Origin: PALSA-129 sp963842505
Lineage (GTDB): Bacteria > Acidobacteriota > Terriglobia > Bryobacterales > Bryobacteraceae
Reading direction: 5' to 3'
DNA: 64,000 nt
Assembly (NCBI GenBank): GCA_963842505.1
Contig: CAWJGZ010000001.1
Coordinates: 124,001 to 188,000 of the forward strand
The position numbers and the translations under genes are program-made. The notes below the pieces were generated by a model, which saw only the letters and a program-made list of their open reading frames with translations, searched no databases and was not told the DNA's origin. Shown here piece by piece: positions 1 to 7,810 of the stretch (within the stretch, counting starts at the first letter, position 1; every line of letters begins with the position of its first letter).

Positions 1-95
1 AGGAGGTCTACAACCGAAAACGGCTGCACTCCGCACTGGGCTACAGGCCGCCGGAGGAGTTCGAAGCCGCCGCGGGGACCGGAGGCCCACAATGA
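1..95 (+). CDS. IS3-family transposase (OrfB), C-terminal end only
   Basis: The window opens inside this gene. The frame starting at base 3 reads about 30 residues ending at TGA 93-95 and contains NRKRLHSALGYRPPEEFEA. This is the very characteristic end of the DDE integrase core of IS3-type transposases (the region just after the last catalytic Glu). The rest lies upstream of the window. The insertion sequence end should lie within about 100 bases after the stop; GGACATTCTGTATTGG at 99-114 resembles an IS3-type terminal region, but I cannot define the exact terminal repeat. The neighbouring minus-strand secreted ORF is cut short close by, consistent with an insertion. Confidence 0.8.
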   Translation, partial: EVYNRKRLHSALGYRPPEEFEAAAGTGGPQ

Positions 96-344
96 AGAGG
101 ACATTCTGTATTGGGGCTCTGCCCCCAAACCCCCGGGATTTATCGCTTTTTCTCAGCCAGAATGGTTCACGAAGGGGGGCGGCGCTACCGCCCCCTGGGC
201 CATTCCGGACGCTGAGACGGTCGCTCGGGTTGCTTCCCAGCATTGCCCTATCCCGCCCGGCTCAGGTATCATCAGTCAGCAACAGATTTTTTCCGCTGGC
301 TACGGAAAACCAGCGAACGGCAACCTGTCACCTTTTACCTTGTC
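96..344. other. IS-end / non-coding region with hairpins
   Basis: No convincing gene is seen here. A small stem-loop TTGGGG-CTCTGC-CCCCAA lies at 111-128 just after the transposase stop and may end its transcript. A second hairpin around 295-317 (CGCTGG, ten-base loop, CCAGCG) follows a short T run. The region probably contains the right end of the insertion sequence and the junction with the interrupted minus-strand gene, but the junction itself cannot be placed without the other copy of the element. Confidence 0.4.
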
Positions 345-485
345 TCACCGACGGGGTTCACTCCAGCAGGTTGTTCCATTAAAAAAGGCCGGAAGCGTCT
401 GGGCGTGCGCCGCCATTGAGAAGCCAAGGAGTGCGACGCCCGCCACGCGAGTAAGGATACGGTTGATGTTCGTGCGCTTGGACAT
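345..485 (-). pseudogene. Truncated secreted protein (signal peptide relic)
   Basis: A 46-codon minus-strand ORF starts at ATG 485 with GAAGAGG about 12 bases upstream. It encodes a clear Sec signal peptide: basic N-terminus (MSKRTNINR), hydrophobic core (VAGVALLGFS) and an AHA-Q cleavage site. The mature part is only about 18 residues and ends in low-information sequence close to the IS3-type relic. I read this as the 5' end of a secreted protein gene whose remainder was lost when the insertion sequence arrived. It lies 22 bases after the next secreted protein gene on the same strand, so the two may once have formed a transcription unit. A genuine tiny secreted peptide is possible but less likely. 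Confidence 0.45.
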
Positions 486-506
486 GATCACTTGCATCCT
501 CTTCAT

Positions 507-1235
507 CTAGGGCTTGATCCCCGCCACGGTGTAGGTCAACGTCGTGACAATGGAGCCAACCGGGACATTTGTGCTTACCCCCGCTGTGGCGGCGGGTTTG
601 CCGGTATTGTCGTTCACGGCCAAGTGCGGGCTGAGCACGCGGAGCGTAACCGGCGCGCCGTACGGAATAGTGATCGAATAATCGCGGCTGGTGGCGCTGC
701 GGGCCACGATCGGGGCATCAAAATGGGCGCCCTTGGCCGTGTAGATCTGGAAGCGGCACGCCGGGTCGATGGCCGTCGCCGCCGGCGCGAGCAGTTGCAA
801 GGGGTCGTCGATATGGATGGGAATCACGGCGCCGTGCGCGAGTACGATGCTCACGTTGTTGGCGGTCTGATTGCTCGCGACGGTGAACGCGTTGGCTGAT
901 ACGGCCCAGTCGCATTGGTTCACTAATCCGGACGTAGACGTCTGCGCACAGGCGAGGTAGTTACCCGGTTTGAGAAAGGCCACGAACTGGGCGTTTGTAT
1001 CGGTTTTGGCGCTGGTCACTTGCGGTCCGGTGAGGATCGGCGGGCCACCGGGGAGTGCAACACTCGCCGGCAAGGCCTGGCTGATGTACACGTGGGCGCC
1101 GGCGACCGGTTGGCCTCTGTCATCATGCACGGCTCCCCGCACCGCGCCGGGCACCGGCGGCAGTTGAGCGAAGAGAAGAGAGAGATTTCCCAGCAAGGCA
1201 AGCAGGGCCAGTGCCGCGAGGTGTCGAATTGTCAT
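507..1235 (-). CDS. Secreted protein with carboxypeptidase-regulatory-like (CnaB-type) domain
   Basis: The protein has 242 residues. The start at ATG 1235 is chosen because AGGAG stands 8 bases upstream and a typical signal peptide follows (MTIRHLAALALLALLG ending LLFAQ). The mature protein begins with GAVRGAVHDDRGQPVAGAHV, the classical first strand of a CnaB/carboxypeptidase-regulatory-like beta-sandwich. A Pro/Ala-rich central part and a second beta-rich segment follow. Such domains are abundant in Acidobacteriota secreted proteins, where they act as structural modules rather than enzymes. No catalytic motif is visible. A 5' extension to 1310 is open but carries no signal peptide at its start. 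Function unknown. Confidence 0.75.
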   Translation of the reverse strand: MTIRHLAALALLALLGNLSLLFAQLPPVPGAVRGAVHDDRGQPVAGAHVYISQALPASVALPGGPPILTGPQVTSAKTDTNAQFVAFLKPGNYLACAQTSTSGLVNQCDWAVSANAFTVASNQTANNVSIVLAHGAVIPIHIDDPLQLLAPAATAIDPACRFQIYTAKGAHFDAPIVARSATSRDYSITIPYGAPVTLRVLSPHLAVNDNTGKPAATAGVSTNVPVGSIVTTLTYTVAGIKP

Positions 1236-1360
1236 GGTGTAACTCCTCGTAAGATGGACCCGGACACTTCGCAGCCATTCGGCCCGAAGAGACTGCCAGG
1301 CCCATAACAAGTTAGATCAGAGTATTAGTACCTCTAAATCTTCTATTACTTGACCGACCA

Positions 1361-1390
1361 ATTGTGCCTCTAAGGAAATACCACTGTCAA
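1361..1390 (-). promoter_or_regulatory. Possible sigma-70 promoter for the secreted CnaB-like gene
   Basis: Read on the minus strand, TTGACA (1390-1385) is followed after 18 bases by CACAAT (1366-1361). The -35 is a perfect match and the -10 matches at four of six positions. The predicted start would leave a leader of about 120 bases before ATG 1235. The rest of 1236-1538 is AT-rich and shows no gene. Confidence 0.35.
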
Positions 1391-1538
1391 GAGAAAAAAT
1401 GGGAAAGAATGTTCTGGAGGCAGCGAAAGTGTATTATTGATGACCAAATAGAAATGTCCTGGCCCCCGGTTTGGGAAGTTCATTAATATTTGTTTGACCT
1501 GCGAATGATCTAACTGGCGCTGGCTGACGGTATTAGAG

Positions 1539-2915
1539 CTAAGCGGATGCGAGAACCGATTCCAGGCTGCGCACTTTGGCGGCGAGGGTGGTGCGCTTGA
1601 GGCGCAACATCTCCGCCGCGGCCTTCTTGTTACCACCGGTCTTACGCAAGGCCTGCTCCAGGATGCTCCGCTCGATTTGCGCCAGAGTGCGCTCGTAGTC
1701 CATGCCTTGATCGGGCACCGAGATCACCGGAGGATCGACTGTCTCCATGTGCGGGCGCGAAGGGGTGGGAAGCGCAAAGTCGGCCGGCGCCAGCGTATTG
1801 CGGTCGCCACTCAGGGCCACCGCCATGGCGATGAAATTCTCGAGTTGGCGCACGTTGCCGGGCCATGAGTAGCCGGACAGCCGCTCCACGGCTTCCGGGG
1901 CGAGCACCTTGGGCGCAATTCCTTCCGCCTTACAGATCTTCTCCACCAGGAAAGGCGCGATGACCGCGATATCCCGCGGCCGTTCGCGCAACGGCGGCAT
2001 GTGAATCGGAACCACGTTCAGCCGGTAGTACAAGTCTTCGCGGAATTTGCCCTGTTCGATGCGCCCGGCCAGATCGCAATTGGTGGCGGCCACTACACGC
2101 ACATCCAGACGAATCGTCTCGGAGCTGCCGAGCCGCTGGAGTTCCCGCTCCTGCAGCACGCGTAGCAGTTTGGCTTGCAGATCCAAAGGCAAGTCCCCGA
2201 TTTCGTCCAGGAATAGGGTCCCTCCCTGAGCCTCTTCGAACCGGCCGACCCGGTTCTGGACCGCGCCCGTAAATGCGCCCCGCACATGTCCGAACAATTC
2301 GGCTTCCAGCAGATGTTCCGGCAGCGCGCTGCAGTTGACAGCCACCCACGGCGCCCGGCGCCGGGCGCCGGCCAGGTGTAGGGCGCGGGCGGCGAGTTCC
2401 TTGCCGGTTCCGGTTTCGCCGGTGATCAGCACGGTCGAGCGCCGGCCGCCCACCAGGCTGATAATGTGTCCGACCTGGCGCATTTCACGGCTATTGCCGA
2501 TCAACAGCCGCTCCCAGTCTTCGCGCCCCACCTGTTCGGCCAGGCGGGCCAGGCCGTGCGTGCGGCGCTCCTCGATGGCCTGCTCGATCTGCGCGGCGGC
2601 CTCTTCGCCCGAAGCCAGGAATTGGTACACTCCCAACCGGGCTAGGCGGACCGCATCGAAGACCGAGGCGTGGGGGTCGCGAATCAGCACGGGAATCGAC
2701 GGCGCCAGTCTTTGAACGGCTTCCAAAAGTTCGCAGGGAGTCCAGCCGCTCGCCGGGAAGTTCAGGACGATGGCGCCGAAGTCCTTCCGGCGGAGGATCT
2801 CGAAGGCCGCTTCGGGGAGCAGCCACTCAGTGCCGTAAGTTGTTGAAAGCGCGAAGTATTCCTCCCCGGAACGGGGCGGGTCGGTGGCAATCCAAAGAAG
2901 TTTGGGGGCCTCCAT
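1539..2915 (-). CDS. Sigma-54-dependent transcriptional activator with degenerate receiver domain
   Basis: This 458-residue NtrC-type activator has three parts. Residues 1-115 look like a response-regulator receiver fold, but the phospho-acceptor Asp position is Asn52 (AIVLNFP) and the conserved Lys is missing, so it cannot be a normal phosphorylation switch. Residues 135-375 form the AAA+ domain, with Walker A GETGTGKE at 166-173, the sigma-54 contact loop GAFTGA at 213-218 and FLDEIGDL as Walker B. The C-terminus has a Fis-type helix-turn-helix (GGNKKAAAEMLRLKRTTLAAK). It is divergent from the flagellar genes and is a candidate flagellar master regulator of the FleQ/FlrA kind, which also often have degenerate receivers. 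That role is inference from position and architecture. Confidence 0.9.
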   Translation of the reverse strand: MEAPKLLWIATDPPRSGEEYFALSTTYGTEWLLPEAAFEILRRKDFGAIVLNFPASGWTPCELLEAVQRLAPSIPVLIRDPHASVFDAVRLARLGVYQFLASGEEAAAQIEQAIEERRTHGLARLAEQVGREDWERLLIGNSREMRQVGHIISLVGGRRSTVLITGETGTGKELAARALHLAGARRRAPWVAVNCSALPEHLLEAELFGHVRGAFTGAVQNRVGRFEEAQGGTLFLDEIGDLPLDLQAKLLRVLQERELQRLGSSETIRLDVRVVAATNCDLAGRIEQGKFREDLYYRLNVVPIHMPPLRERPRDIAVIAPFLVEKICKAEGIAPKVLAPEAVERLSGYSWPGNVRQLENFIAMAVALSGDRNTLAPADFALPTPSRPHMETVDPPVISVPDQGMDYERTLAQIERSILEQALRKTGGNKKAAAEMLRLKRTTLAAKVRSLESVLASA

Positions 2916-2988
2916 GGCGGTTACAACCAGCTATCGGCGGTGGCTGCGAAAACTTTAGGAAGCAGATCCTTCTTTCGTGAACTCCGGC

Positions 2989-3016
2989 TAAAGAGCAGAG
3001 AGGCAGATGCCGATAT
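2989..3016 (+). promoter_or_regulatory. FliA (sigma-28) type promoter of flgM
   Basis: TAAAGAGC (2989-2996) is followed after 12 bases by GCCGATAT (3009-3016), close to the flagellar sigma-28 consensus TAAAGTTT-N11-GCCGATAA. It stands 30 bases upstream of the flgM start, and class-3 flagellar genes are the expected targets. The spacer is one base longer than the enteric consensus. Confidence 0.65.
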
Positions 3017-3046
3017 GTAATACAGCGGCAGGAGTGGCATGCACAT

Positions 3047-3349
3047 ATGAAAGTTTATGATGTGAATCTGACGGGCCCCTCGGCGAGCGAATCCGGGCGG
3101 GCGCAAGAAACCCAGAAGGCGGACCGGGGAAGCAATTCCCAGGCTAGTACGGCGAATTCCTCGAGTGACCGAGTGGAACTGTCGGGCACATTGGCGCGCG
3201 TCTCTCACGCGGTATCCTCTTATAGCACGGACCGGGCCAGCAAAGTGCAAGCTCTGGCCCAGCAATACCAAAGCGGCAACTACCGGCCGAATTCCGTGCG
3301 GACCAGCCAGGGCATGATCGCGGAAGCCCTAGGAAGCGGAATGAGTTAA
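3047..3349 (+). CDS. flgM: Anti-sigma-28 factor FlgM
   Basis: This 100-residue protein has a low-complexity, Ser/Glu-rich N-terminal half. Its C-terminal half contains SSDRVELSGTLARVS and then RASKVQALAQQYQSGNYRP, the conserved FlgM segment that binds FliA and the usual DR.A.KV..L...I..G.Y pattern. FlgM keeps FliA inactive until the hook is complete and is then exported through the flagellar secretion channel. The start ATG 3047 is preceded by AGGAG. It is the first gene of a tight run (flgM, flgN-like, flgK, flgL) and sits directly behind a FliA-type promoter, which would give the usual negative feedback on FliA. Confidence 0.85.
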   Translation: MKVYDVNLTGPSASESGRAQETQKADRGSNSQASTANSSSDRVELSGTLARVSHAVSSYSTDRASKVQALAQQYQSGNYRPNSVRTSQGMIAEALGSGMS

Positions 3350-3350
3350 G

Positions 3351-3713
3351 ATGCCGGCCGCGGACACGGCGAAGGATTTGTCGGCGGCCCGCTCGGAAGT
3401 GAAGCGGGCTTGCCGGCTGTTGGAGTCCCCCAGCCCGGAATCGCTGGCGGCTAGCTCAAGTGCCCTGGAACGGGCGGTTTCCGGCCTGAATGACTGCCGG
3501 CGCGGAATACGCCGGGGTGCGATAGGCCCGGATGTCAGAACCATGGCCTCCCAGTTGCGGGCGGAGTTGAGGCATGCCGGCCGGTTGCTCGAAAGCGCGG
3601 CGGATTTCTACCGGGGTTGGGAACGGATCCTCGGAGCGATGAGCGGCGGGTACACGGCTGATGGCGAACCCGCGCCGGTGGCGCGCGGCGGAACATTCCA
3701 CTGCCAGGGATAA
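3351..3713 (+). CDS. FlgN-like flagellar export chaperone (by position and length)
   Basis: The 120-residue, largely alpha-helical protein starts one base after the flgM stop. FlgN proteins are 120-150-residue helical chaperones for FlgK and FlgL and are normally encoded exactly here, between flgM and flgK. The sequence has long amphipathic helices (residues 5-45 and 60-95) and a loose tail with GYTADGEPAP, the kind of C-terminus seen in FlgN/FliT proteins. Similarity to named FlgN proteins is weak by eye, so the call rests mainly on position, size and helical content. It would keep the hook-filament junction proteins soluble and deliver them to the export gate. Confidence 0.6.
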   Translation: MPAADTAKDLSAARSEVKRACRLLESPSPESLAASSSALERAVSGLNDCRRGIRRGAIGPDVRTMASQLRAELRHAGRLLESAADFYRGWERILGAMSGGYTADGEPAPVARGGTFHCQG

Positions 3714-3719
3714 ACCGCG

Positions 3720-5165
3720 ATGGTCAGTATCCTGTCTTCACTCAGCTCGGCGGCCACCGCACTGGAAGCCTTCGACCAAGCGCTCGACGTCACCCAGAAT
3801 AACGTCTCCAACTCTCAAACGCCCGGTTATGCGAGTCAGACTCAGGTCCTGGACGCCATGGCGTTCGACCCGGGTCACGGATCAACCGGTGGAGTGAGCG
3901 TGGGGCATGTGATCAGCTCGCGAGACCAGTACGCCGAACAGGCTGTTCGCCAGCAGAACGTCCTGTTGGGGCAGGCTCAGCAGAACGTCACCAGTTTCAC
4001 GGCGCTCGAAACCCTGTTCGACGTCTCGGGCAATTCCGGGATACCGTACGCGCTCAACAATCTTTTTTCCAGTTTTTCGGCCTGGGCGCAGACGCCCAAC
4101 GATACCGACACCCAACAAGCCGTGATTAACAGCGCGACCGACCTGGCCAGCGCCTTCCAGCAAACCGCTACCGGCCTGGCCCAGGCGGCGCAGAACAACA
4201 GCAGCCAGATCGACCAAACGGTGGCCCAAATCAATCAACTGGCGGGGCAACTGGCCGGTTACAACTCGCAGGCCATGCGCGACGCGACCCCGGATGCCGG
4301 CCTGGATGCGCAAATCAATTCCACGCTGGAGCAATTGTCGCAATACGTCAACTTCACCGCCAGCCAGCAGGCCGACGGCGCGGTCACGGTGTTGGTCAAC
4401 GGGCAGGTCCCGCTGGTGATGGGCGCCACCACCTATGCCCTCGAGGCTCAGCCCGTGGCGGCGGATCCCACGTCGGCGAATCCCAACGCGCCGCCTACCA
4501 TGAGCATTCTGTCGTCGGACGGCGCCGACATCACCTCGCAGGTCACCAGCGGCCAGCTCGGCGCGCTGGTGCATCTTGCCAATACCGTGTTCCCCCAATA
4601 CCTGGGCAGTGGCAATAGCGCCGGCGAGCTGAACACCATGGCGCAGCAGTTCGCCGACTGCGTCAACCAGGCTTTGACGCAGGGCAACATTTCCGACGGG
4701 CCGCCTCCGGTGGCCGGCGTACCGCTCTTCACTTACGACACTACCAACGCCACCAATGTGGCACAGACACTGGCCGTTGACCCGACCGTCACGGCGGGCC
4801 AGTTGGCTGCCATTTCCACCGGGCCGCCGGAGGTTTCCAACGGCGTGCCGCTGGCGCTCGCGGCGCTGGCCGATCCACAGTCCGGCAGCGAGGAAATCGA
4901 CGGCGCCAGTTATACCGAATTCTACGGCAACATGGCGGCAAGCATCGGCAACAGCCTGAACGAGGCCACCAACAGCCAGCAAATACAGCAATCGGCGCTG
5001 GCCCAGGCGCAGAACCTGCGGCAGCAGGTGTCCGGCGTGTCGCTTGACGCGCAAGCCGCGGTTCTGCTGCAGTTCCAGCAGGCCTACGAAGCCAACTCGA
5101 AACTGATCACCCTCCTGGACCAGTTGTCGGCGGACACCATCGACATGCTCGTCGTCACCTCCTGA
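3720..5165 (+). CDS. flgK: Flagellar hook-associated protein 1 FlgK
   Basis: The protein has 481 residues. The N-terminus (SSAATALEAFDQALDVTQNNVSNSQTPGYASQ) is the conserved flagellar rod/hook domain with the NN.SN..TPGY signature. The C-terminus (SGVSLDAQAAVLLQFQQAYEANSKLITLLDQL) is the matching terminal coiled coil. The two ends pack together at the junction of hook and filament, and the middle is variable, as in other FlgK proteins. It is somewhat shorter than the enteric protein (about 550). It begins seven bases after the chaperone gene, and flgL follows eight bases after its stop, so the genes are co-transcribed. Exported through the flagellar type III system without a Sec signal. Confidence 0.92.
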   Translation: MVSILSSLSSAATALEAFDQALDVTQNNVSNSQTPGYASQTQVLDAMAFDPGHGSTGGVSVGHVISSRDQYAEQAVRQQNVLLGQAQQNVTSFTALETLFDVSGNSGIPYALNNLFSSFSAWAQTPNDTDTQQAVINSATDLASAFQQTATGLAQAAQNNSSQIDQTVAQINQLAGQLAGYNSQAMRDATPDAGLDAQINSTLEQLSQYVNFTASQQADGAVTVLVNGQVPLVMGATTYALEAQPVAADPTSANPNAPPTMSILSSDGADITSQVTSGQLGALVHLANTVFPQYLGSGNSAGELNTMAQQFADCVNQALTQGNISDGPPPVAGVPLFTYDTTNATNVAQTLAVDPTVTAGQLAAISTGPPEVSNGVPLALAALADPQSGSEEIDGASYTEFYGNMAASIGNSLNEATNSQQIQQSALAQAQNLRQQVSGVSLDAQAAVLLQFQQAYEANSKLITLLDQLSADTIDMLVVTS

Positions 5166-5173
5166 GGACCGTC

Positions 5174-6097
5174 ATGATTACCACCCTCAATCCCGAATCG
5201 GCGCTGTTTATCGCCAACGTGAATCGCATCCAGCAGAGCATCGCGGACGCCAACGAACAAGTCTCTTCCGGCTTGAAGATCAACGTCGCATCCGACGCGC
5301 CCGACCAGATCTCCACGCTGCTGCAACTGCGGGCCAACCTGCAGCAAAACACCCAGGTACAGTCCAATCTCACGCTCGCGACCACCGACACCAACGCCGC
5401 CGACAATGCTCTCAGCTCGGCGATCCAACTGATGGACACCGCGCTGAGCCTGGCCAGCCAGGGGGCCACCGCCACCACGGACGCCGCGGGCCGCCTCACC
5501 ATGGCGCAACAAATCCAGGCCATTCAGCAGCAAATGGTGTCTTATAGCCAGACCACCGTGCAGGGCCGTTTCATTTTCAGCGGAGATCAGGATAATCTGC
5601 CGGTTTACACTTGGGATGCGAGCGCCGCGAATCCCGTAGTGAAGGGGATCGATCCGGTCTCCACGCGCGTGATCCAGGACCCCGCGGGTGGATCGTTTCC
5701 GGCGTCCCTGACCGCTCAGCAGATTTTCGACGACAGCGACCCCACCACCGGCGAACCCAACCAGGACAACGTTTTTAACGCCCTCAATTCGCTGTATCAG
5801 GCTTTACAGAACAACGACACCACCGGAATCACCAATGGGATTCCGCTGCTCAAGTCGGCATCCGCGCAACTGAATACCAGCGAGGCTTTCTATGGCAACC
5901 TCGAAGACCGCATTCAGAATGCCACATCTTTCGCCAATAACTATAACGTTCAGTTGCAAACCCAGATCAGCCAAACGGAAGACGCCGACATCACCAGCGC
6001 AGCCACGGAACTGACCCAAGGCAACACACAGCTACAGGCGGCTTTTGAGATGCAAGGGCAGATGCCGCACTCGAGCCTGTTCAACTACCTGGGTTGA
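5174..6097 (+). CDS. flgL: Flagellar hook-associated protein 3 FlgL
   Basis: The 307-residue flagellin-like protein has an N-terminal helix (RIQQSIADANEQVSSGLKINVASDAPDQIS), the typical flagellin D0/D1 motif with the SSG..I..ASD.P pattern. Its C-terminal helix is alanine/glutamine rich (TQISQTEDADITSAATELTQGNTQLQAAFEMQ), as at the end of flagellins and FlgL. The length fits FlgL, and the position directly after flgK supports FlgL rather than the filament flagellin. It forms the second hook-filament junction ring. It is the last gene of the flagellar run here; the next gene is on the other strand. Confidence 0.88.
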   Translation: MITTLNPESALFIANVNRIQQSIADANEQVSSGLKINVASDAPDQISTLLQLRANLQQNTQVQSNLTLATTDTNAADNALSSAIQLMDTALSLASQGATATTDAAGRLTMAQQIQAIQQQMVSYSQTTVQGRFIFSGDQDNLPVYTWDASAANPVVKGIDPVSTRVIQDPAGGSFPASLTAQQIFDDSDPTTGEPNQDNVFNALNSLYQALQNNDTTGITNGIPLLKSASAQLNTSEAFYGNLEDRIQNATSFANNYNVQLQTQISQTEDADITSAATELTQGNTQLQAAFEMQGQMPHSSLFNYLG

Positions 6098-6143
6098 GAC
6101 AGCGCCACCGCCAGCCGCGGGGTGTATCAGCCTTTCGGCAAGC

Positions 6144-7007
6144 TTACGCGCGAGACCTCTTGGCCGCCACGAAATTCACGCAGCCCACGATCAGTTGGTG
6201 GAACAGAACCAGAATGATCAACGCCACGATGAAAATCACCCAGCCGGTGGACTCGTGGAAAAAGCCTTCGGCAAGTTCGGGCTTAATCTGAGTCATGATT
6301 CCGGTAAACGTGACGCGGCTCCCGTTGGCGATGATGGCGATGGGAATGGTCGCGGCAAACAGCACCACCCGGAGCCATGTCCGCTTCTCAAAAAAGTATC
6401 CGTAAACCAGCGAAAGAAAAGTCAGCGAGAGCAAGGACCGGATGCCGCTGCAGGCCTCTACCACCGAAAGCGTCTGGTGCGGCAGTTCCAGGATGTTGCC
6501 GTCCCGCATCACCGGAATGTTGAGCAGGTCCAGTGCATTGGCCGCCAGGCGGCTGGCGATCAACTGAAGCGGGAACGTGATGCGGTTGTAGACGATGCTG
6601 GGAATCGGAACCATGAAGAACAGCAGGAACAAGGGGAAGGCCAGCATTTTGAGGGTTTCGGTTCCGCGCAGCAGCCAGATTACACCGATCAAAGTGATGA
6701 CGAAGGCGATACGCGCGAGAAACAGTTCCACGCCCATGGTGGCGGCAATCAGTTGCGCTCCGCCCAGGAGCACCACCGCCAGTCCCCACAAGTTCGGCTT
6801 GGGTTCGATCGCCAGCAGCGCTTCGCGCTTTTGCCAGATGATGAACGCCGCGACGACCGGCACGAAAAAGCCGTGCCCCATATCCGCATCCACCACCCAA
6901 TCGGAGGCGAGCGAGTACAAAGCGGGCGCGTAGCACGCTGCTATCAGCAGGCCGAACCACGACAGAGTGATCCACGGGATCTGGGGTTTAGGGGGCGCAG
7001 GCGCCAT
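6144..7007 (-). CDS. Exosortase (EpsH/XrtA superfamily)
   Basis: The 287-residue integral membrane protein has about eight hydrophobic segments and the exosortase active-site triad: Cys186 in VEACSGIRSL, Arg231 in NGSRVTFTG and His251 in FHESTGWV. Exosortases cleave PEP-CTERM-type sorting tails of exported proteins, usually in organisms that make an exopolysaccharide. There is no EpsI-type domain, PEP-CTERM protein or exopolysaccharide operon in the immediate neighbourhood, so its substrates lie elsewhere. The subfamily cannot be fixed by eye. It converges on flgL and is divergent from marC, with about 100 bases between. Confidence 0.88.
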   Translation of the reverse strand: MAPAPPKPQIPWITLSWFGLLIAACYAPALYSLASDWVVDADMGHGFFVPVVAAFIIWQKREALLAIEPKPNLWGLAVVLLGGAQLIAATMGVELFLARIAFVITLIGVIWLLRGTETLKMLAFPLFLLFFMVPIPSIVYNRITFPLQLIASRLAANALDLLNIPVMRDGNILELPHQTLSVVEACSGIRSLLSLTFLSLVYGYFFEKRTWLRVVLFAATIPIAIIANGSRVTFTGIMTQIKPELAEGFFHESTGWVIFIVALIILVLFHQLIVGCVNFVAAKRSRA

Positions 7008-7107
7008 ACCAGGTACCCACCAATGATAGCAAAGGCAAACAGCCGGCTATGGCGGGAACCCGGCGGCAGCTCAGCGCGGAGTAGCGGCGGTTCGTGTACA
7101 GTGATCG

Positions 7108-7779
7108 ATGATGCCCGGCGCGCTGAGCGATCTCGCAAAGTACACTTTTCTGGTTGTCGGAGCGCTGTTTCCGATCGTCAACCCGGTTGGGAATACGCCA
7201 ATCTTCCTTTCGTTGACACACGGGCTGTCCGGCAACGGGCGAGCCGTGCTGGCCAGGATGATCGCCCTGAATGGCCTGATTCTAATCCTGGCCTCGATCT
7301 TCATCGGCACTCACATCCTGCACTTTTTCGGCATCTCGCTGCCGGTAGTGCAGGTGGGCGGAGGGCTGGTGGTGATTTCAACCGGCTGGACGCTCCTGCG
7401 CCAGCCGAACGACGGCGGCAGCGTGGAAAAGAATGCTCTGGAGTGTAACGAGGCCGACTACTCCCGTCAGGCATTCTATCCCTTAACGCTGCCCCTGACG
7501 GTGGGACCGGGCACCATCTCGGTGGCCATCACGGTGGGCGCCAACCGGCCCGAAGGCTCGGAATGGCGGTGGCCTCTGATCGCCGGGATGTTGCTGGGCG
7601 CGCTCCTGATTGCGGCGTCCATCTACTTGAGCTGCCGGTTCGCCGAACGGATCGGGCGCACGCTCGGCGAGTCGGCCATGAATGTGATCATCCGCCTGTC
7701 TTCGTTCATCCTGGTGTGTATCGGGGTCCAGATTCTGTGGAACGGGCTCAGCGCGCTGTTGCGGACGGTGGTGCGGTAA
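7108..7779 (+). CDS. MarC-family integral membrane protein
   Basis: The 223-residue protein has six hydrophobic segments and the MarC motifs FPIVNPVGNTPIF near the N-terminus and FYPLTLPLTVGPGTIS in the middle. The family is widespread, but its biochemical role is not settled: it was once linked to multiple antibiotic resistance and that link has been withdrawn. Two adjacent ATG codons (7108 and 7111) can serve as start. No ribosome binding site is visible, and TACAGT at 7097-7102 lies only five bases before the ATG, which would fit a leaderless transcript. Confidence 0.85.
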   Translation: MMPGALSDLAKYTFLVVGALFPIVNPVGNTPIFLSLTHGLSGNGRAVLARMIALNGLILILASIFIGTHILHFFGISLPVVQVGGGLVVISTGWTLLRQPNDGGSVEKNALECNEADYSRQAFYPLTLPLTVGPGTISVAITVGANRPEGSEWRWPLIAGMLLGALLIAASIYLSCRFAERIGRTLGESAMNVIIRLSSFILVCIGVQILWNGLSALLRTVVR

Positions 7780-7810
7780 CAGAATTCGGGCGCTGTAGAA
7801 AGCGCTTCCG

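Noticed and set aside
3882..5054. 390-codon open frame antisense to flgK
   Set aside because: Codon-bias shadow; Arg/Gly/Val-rich without motif, and flgK is certain from both ends.
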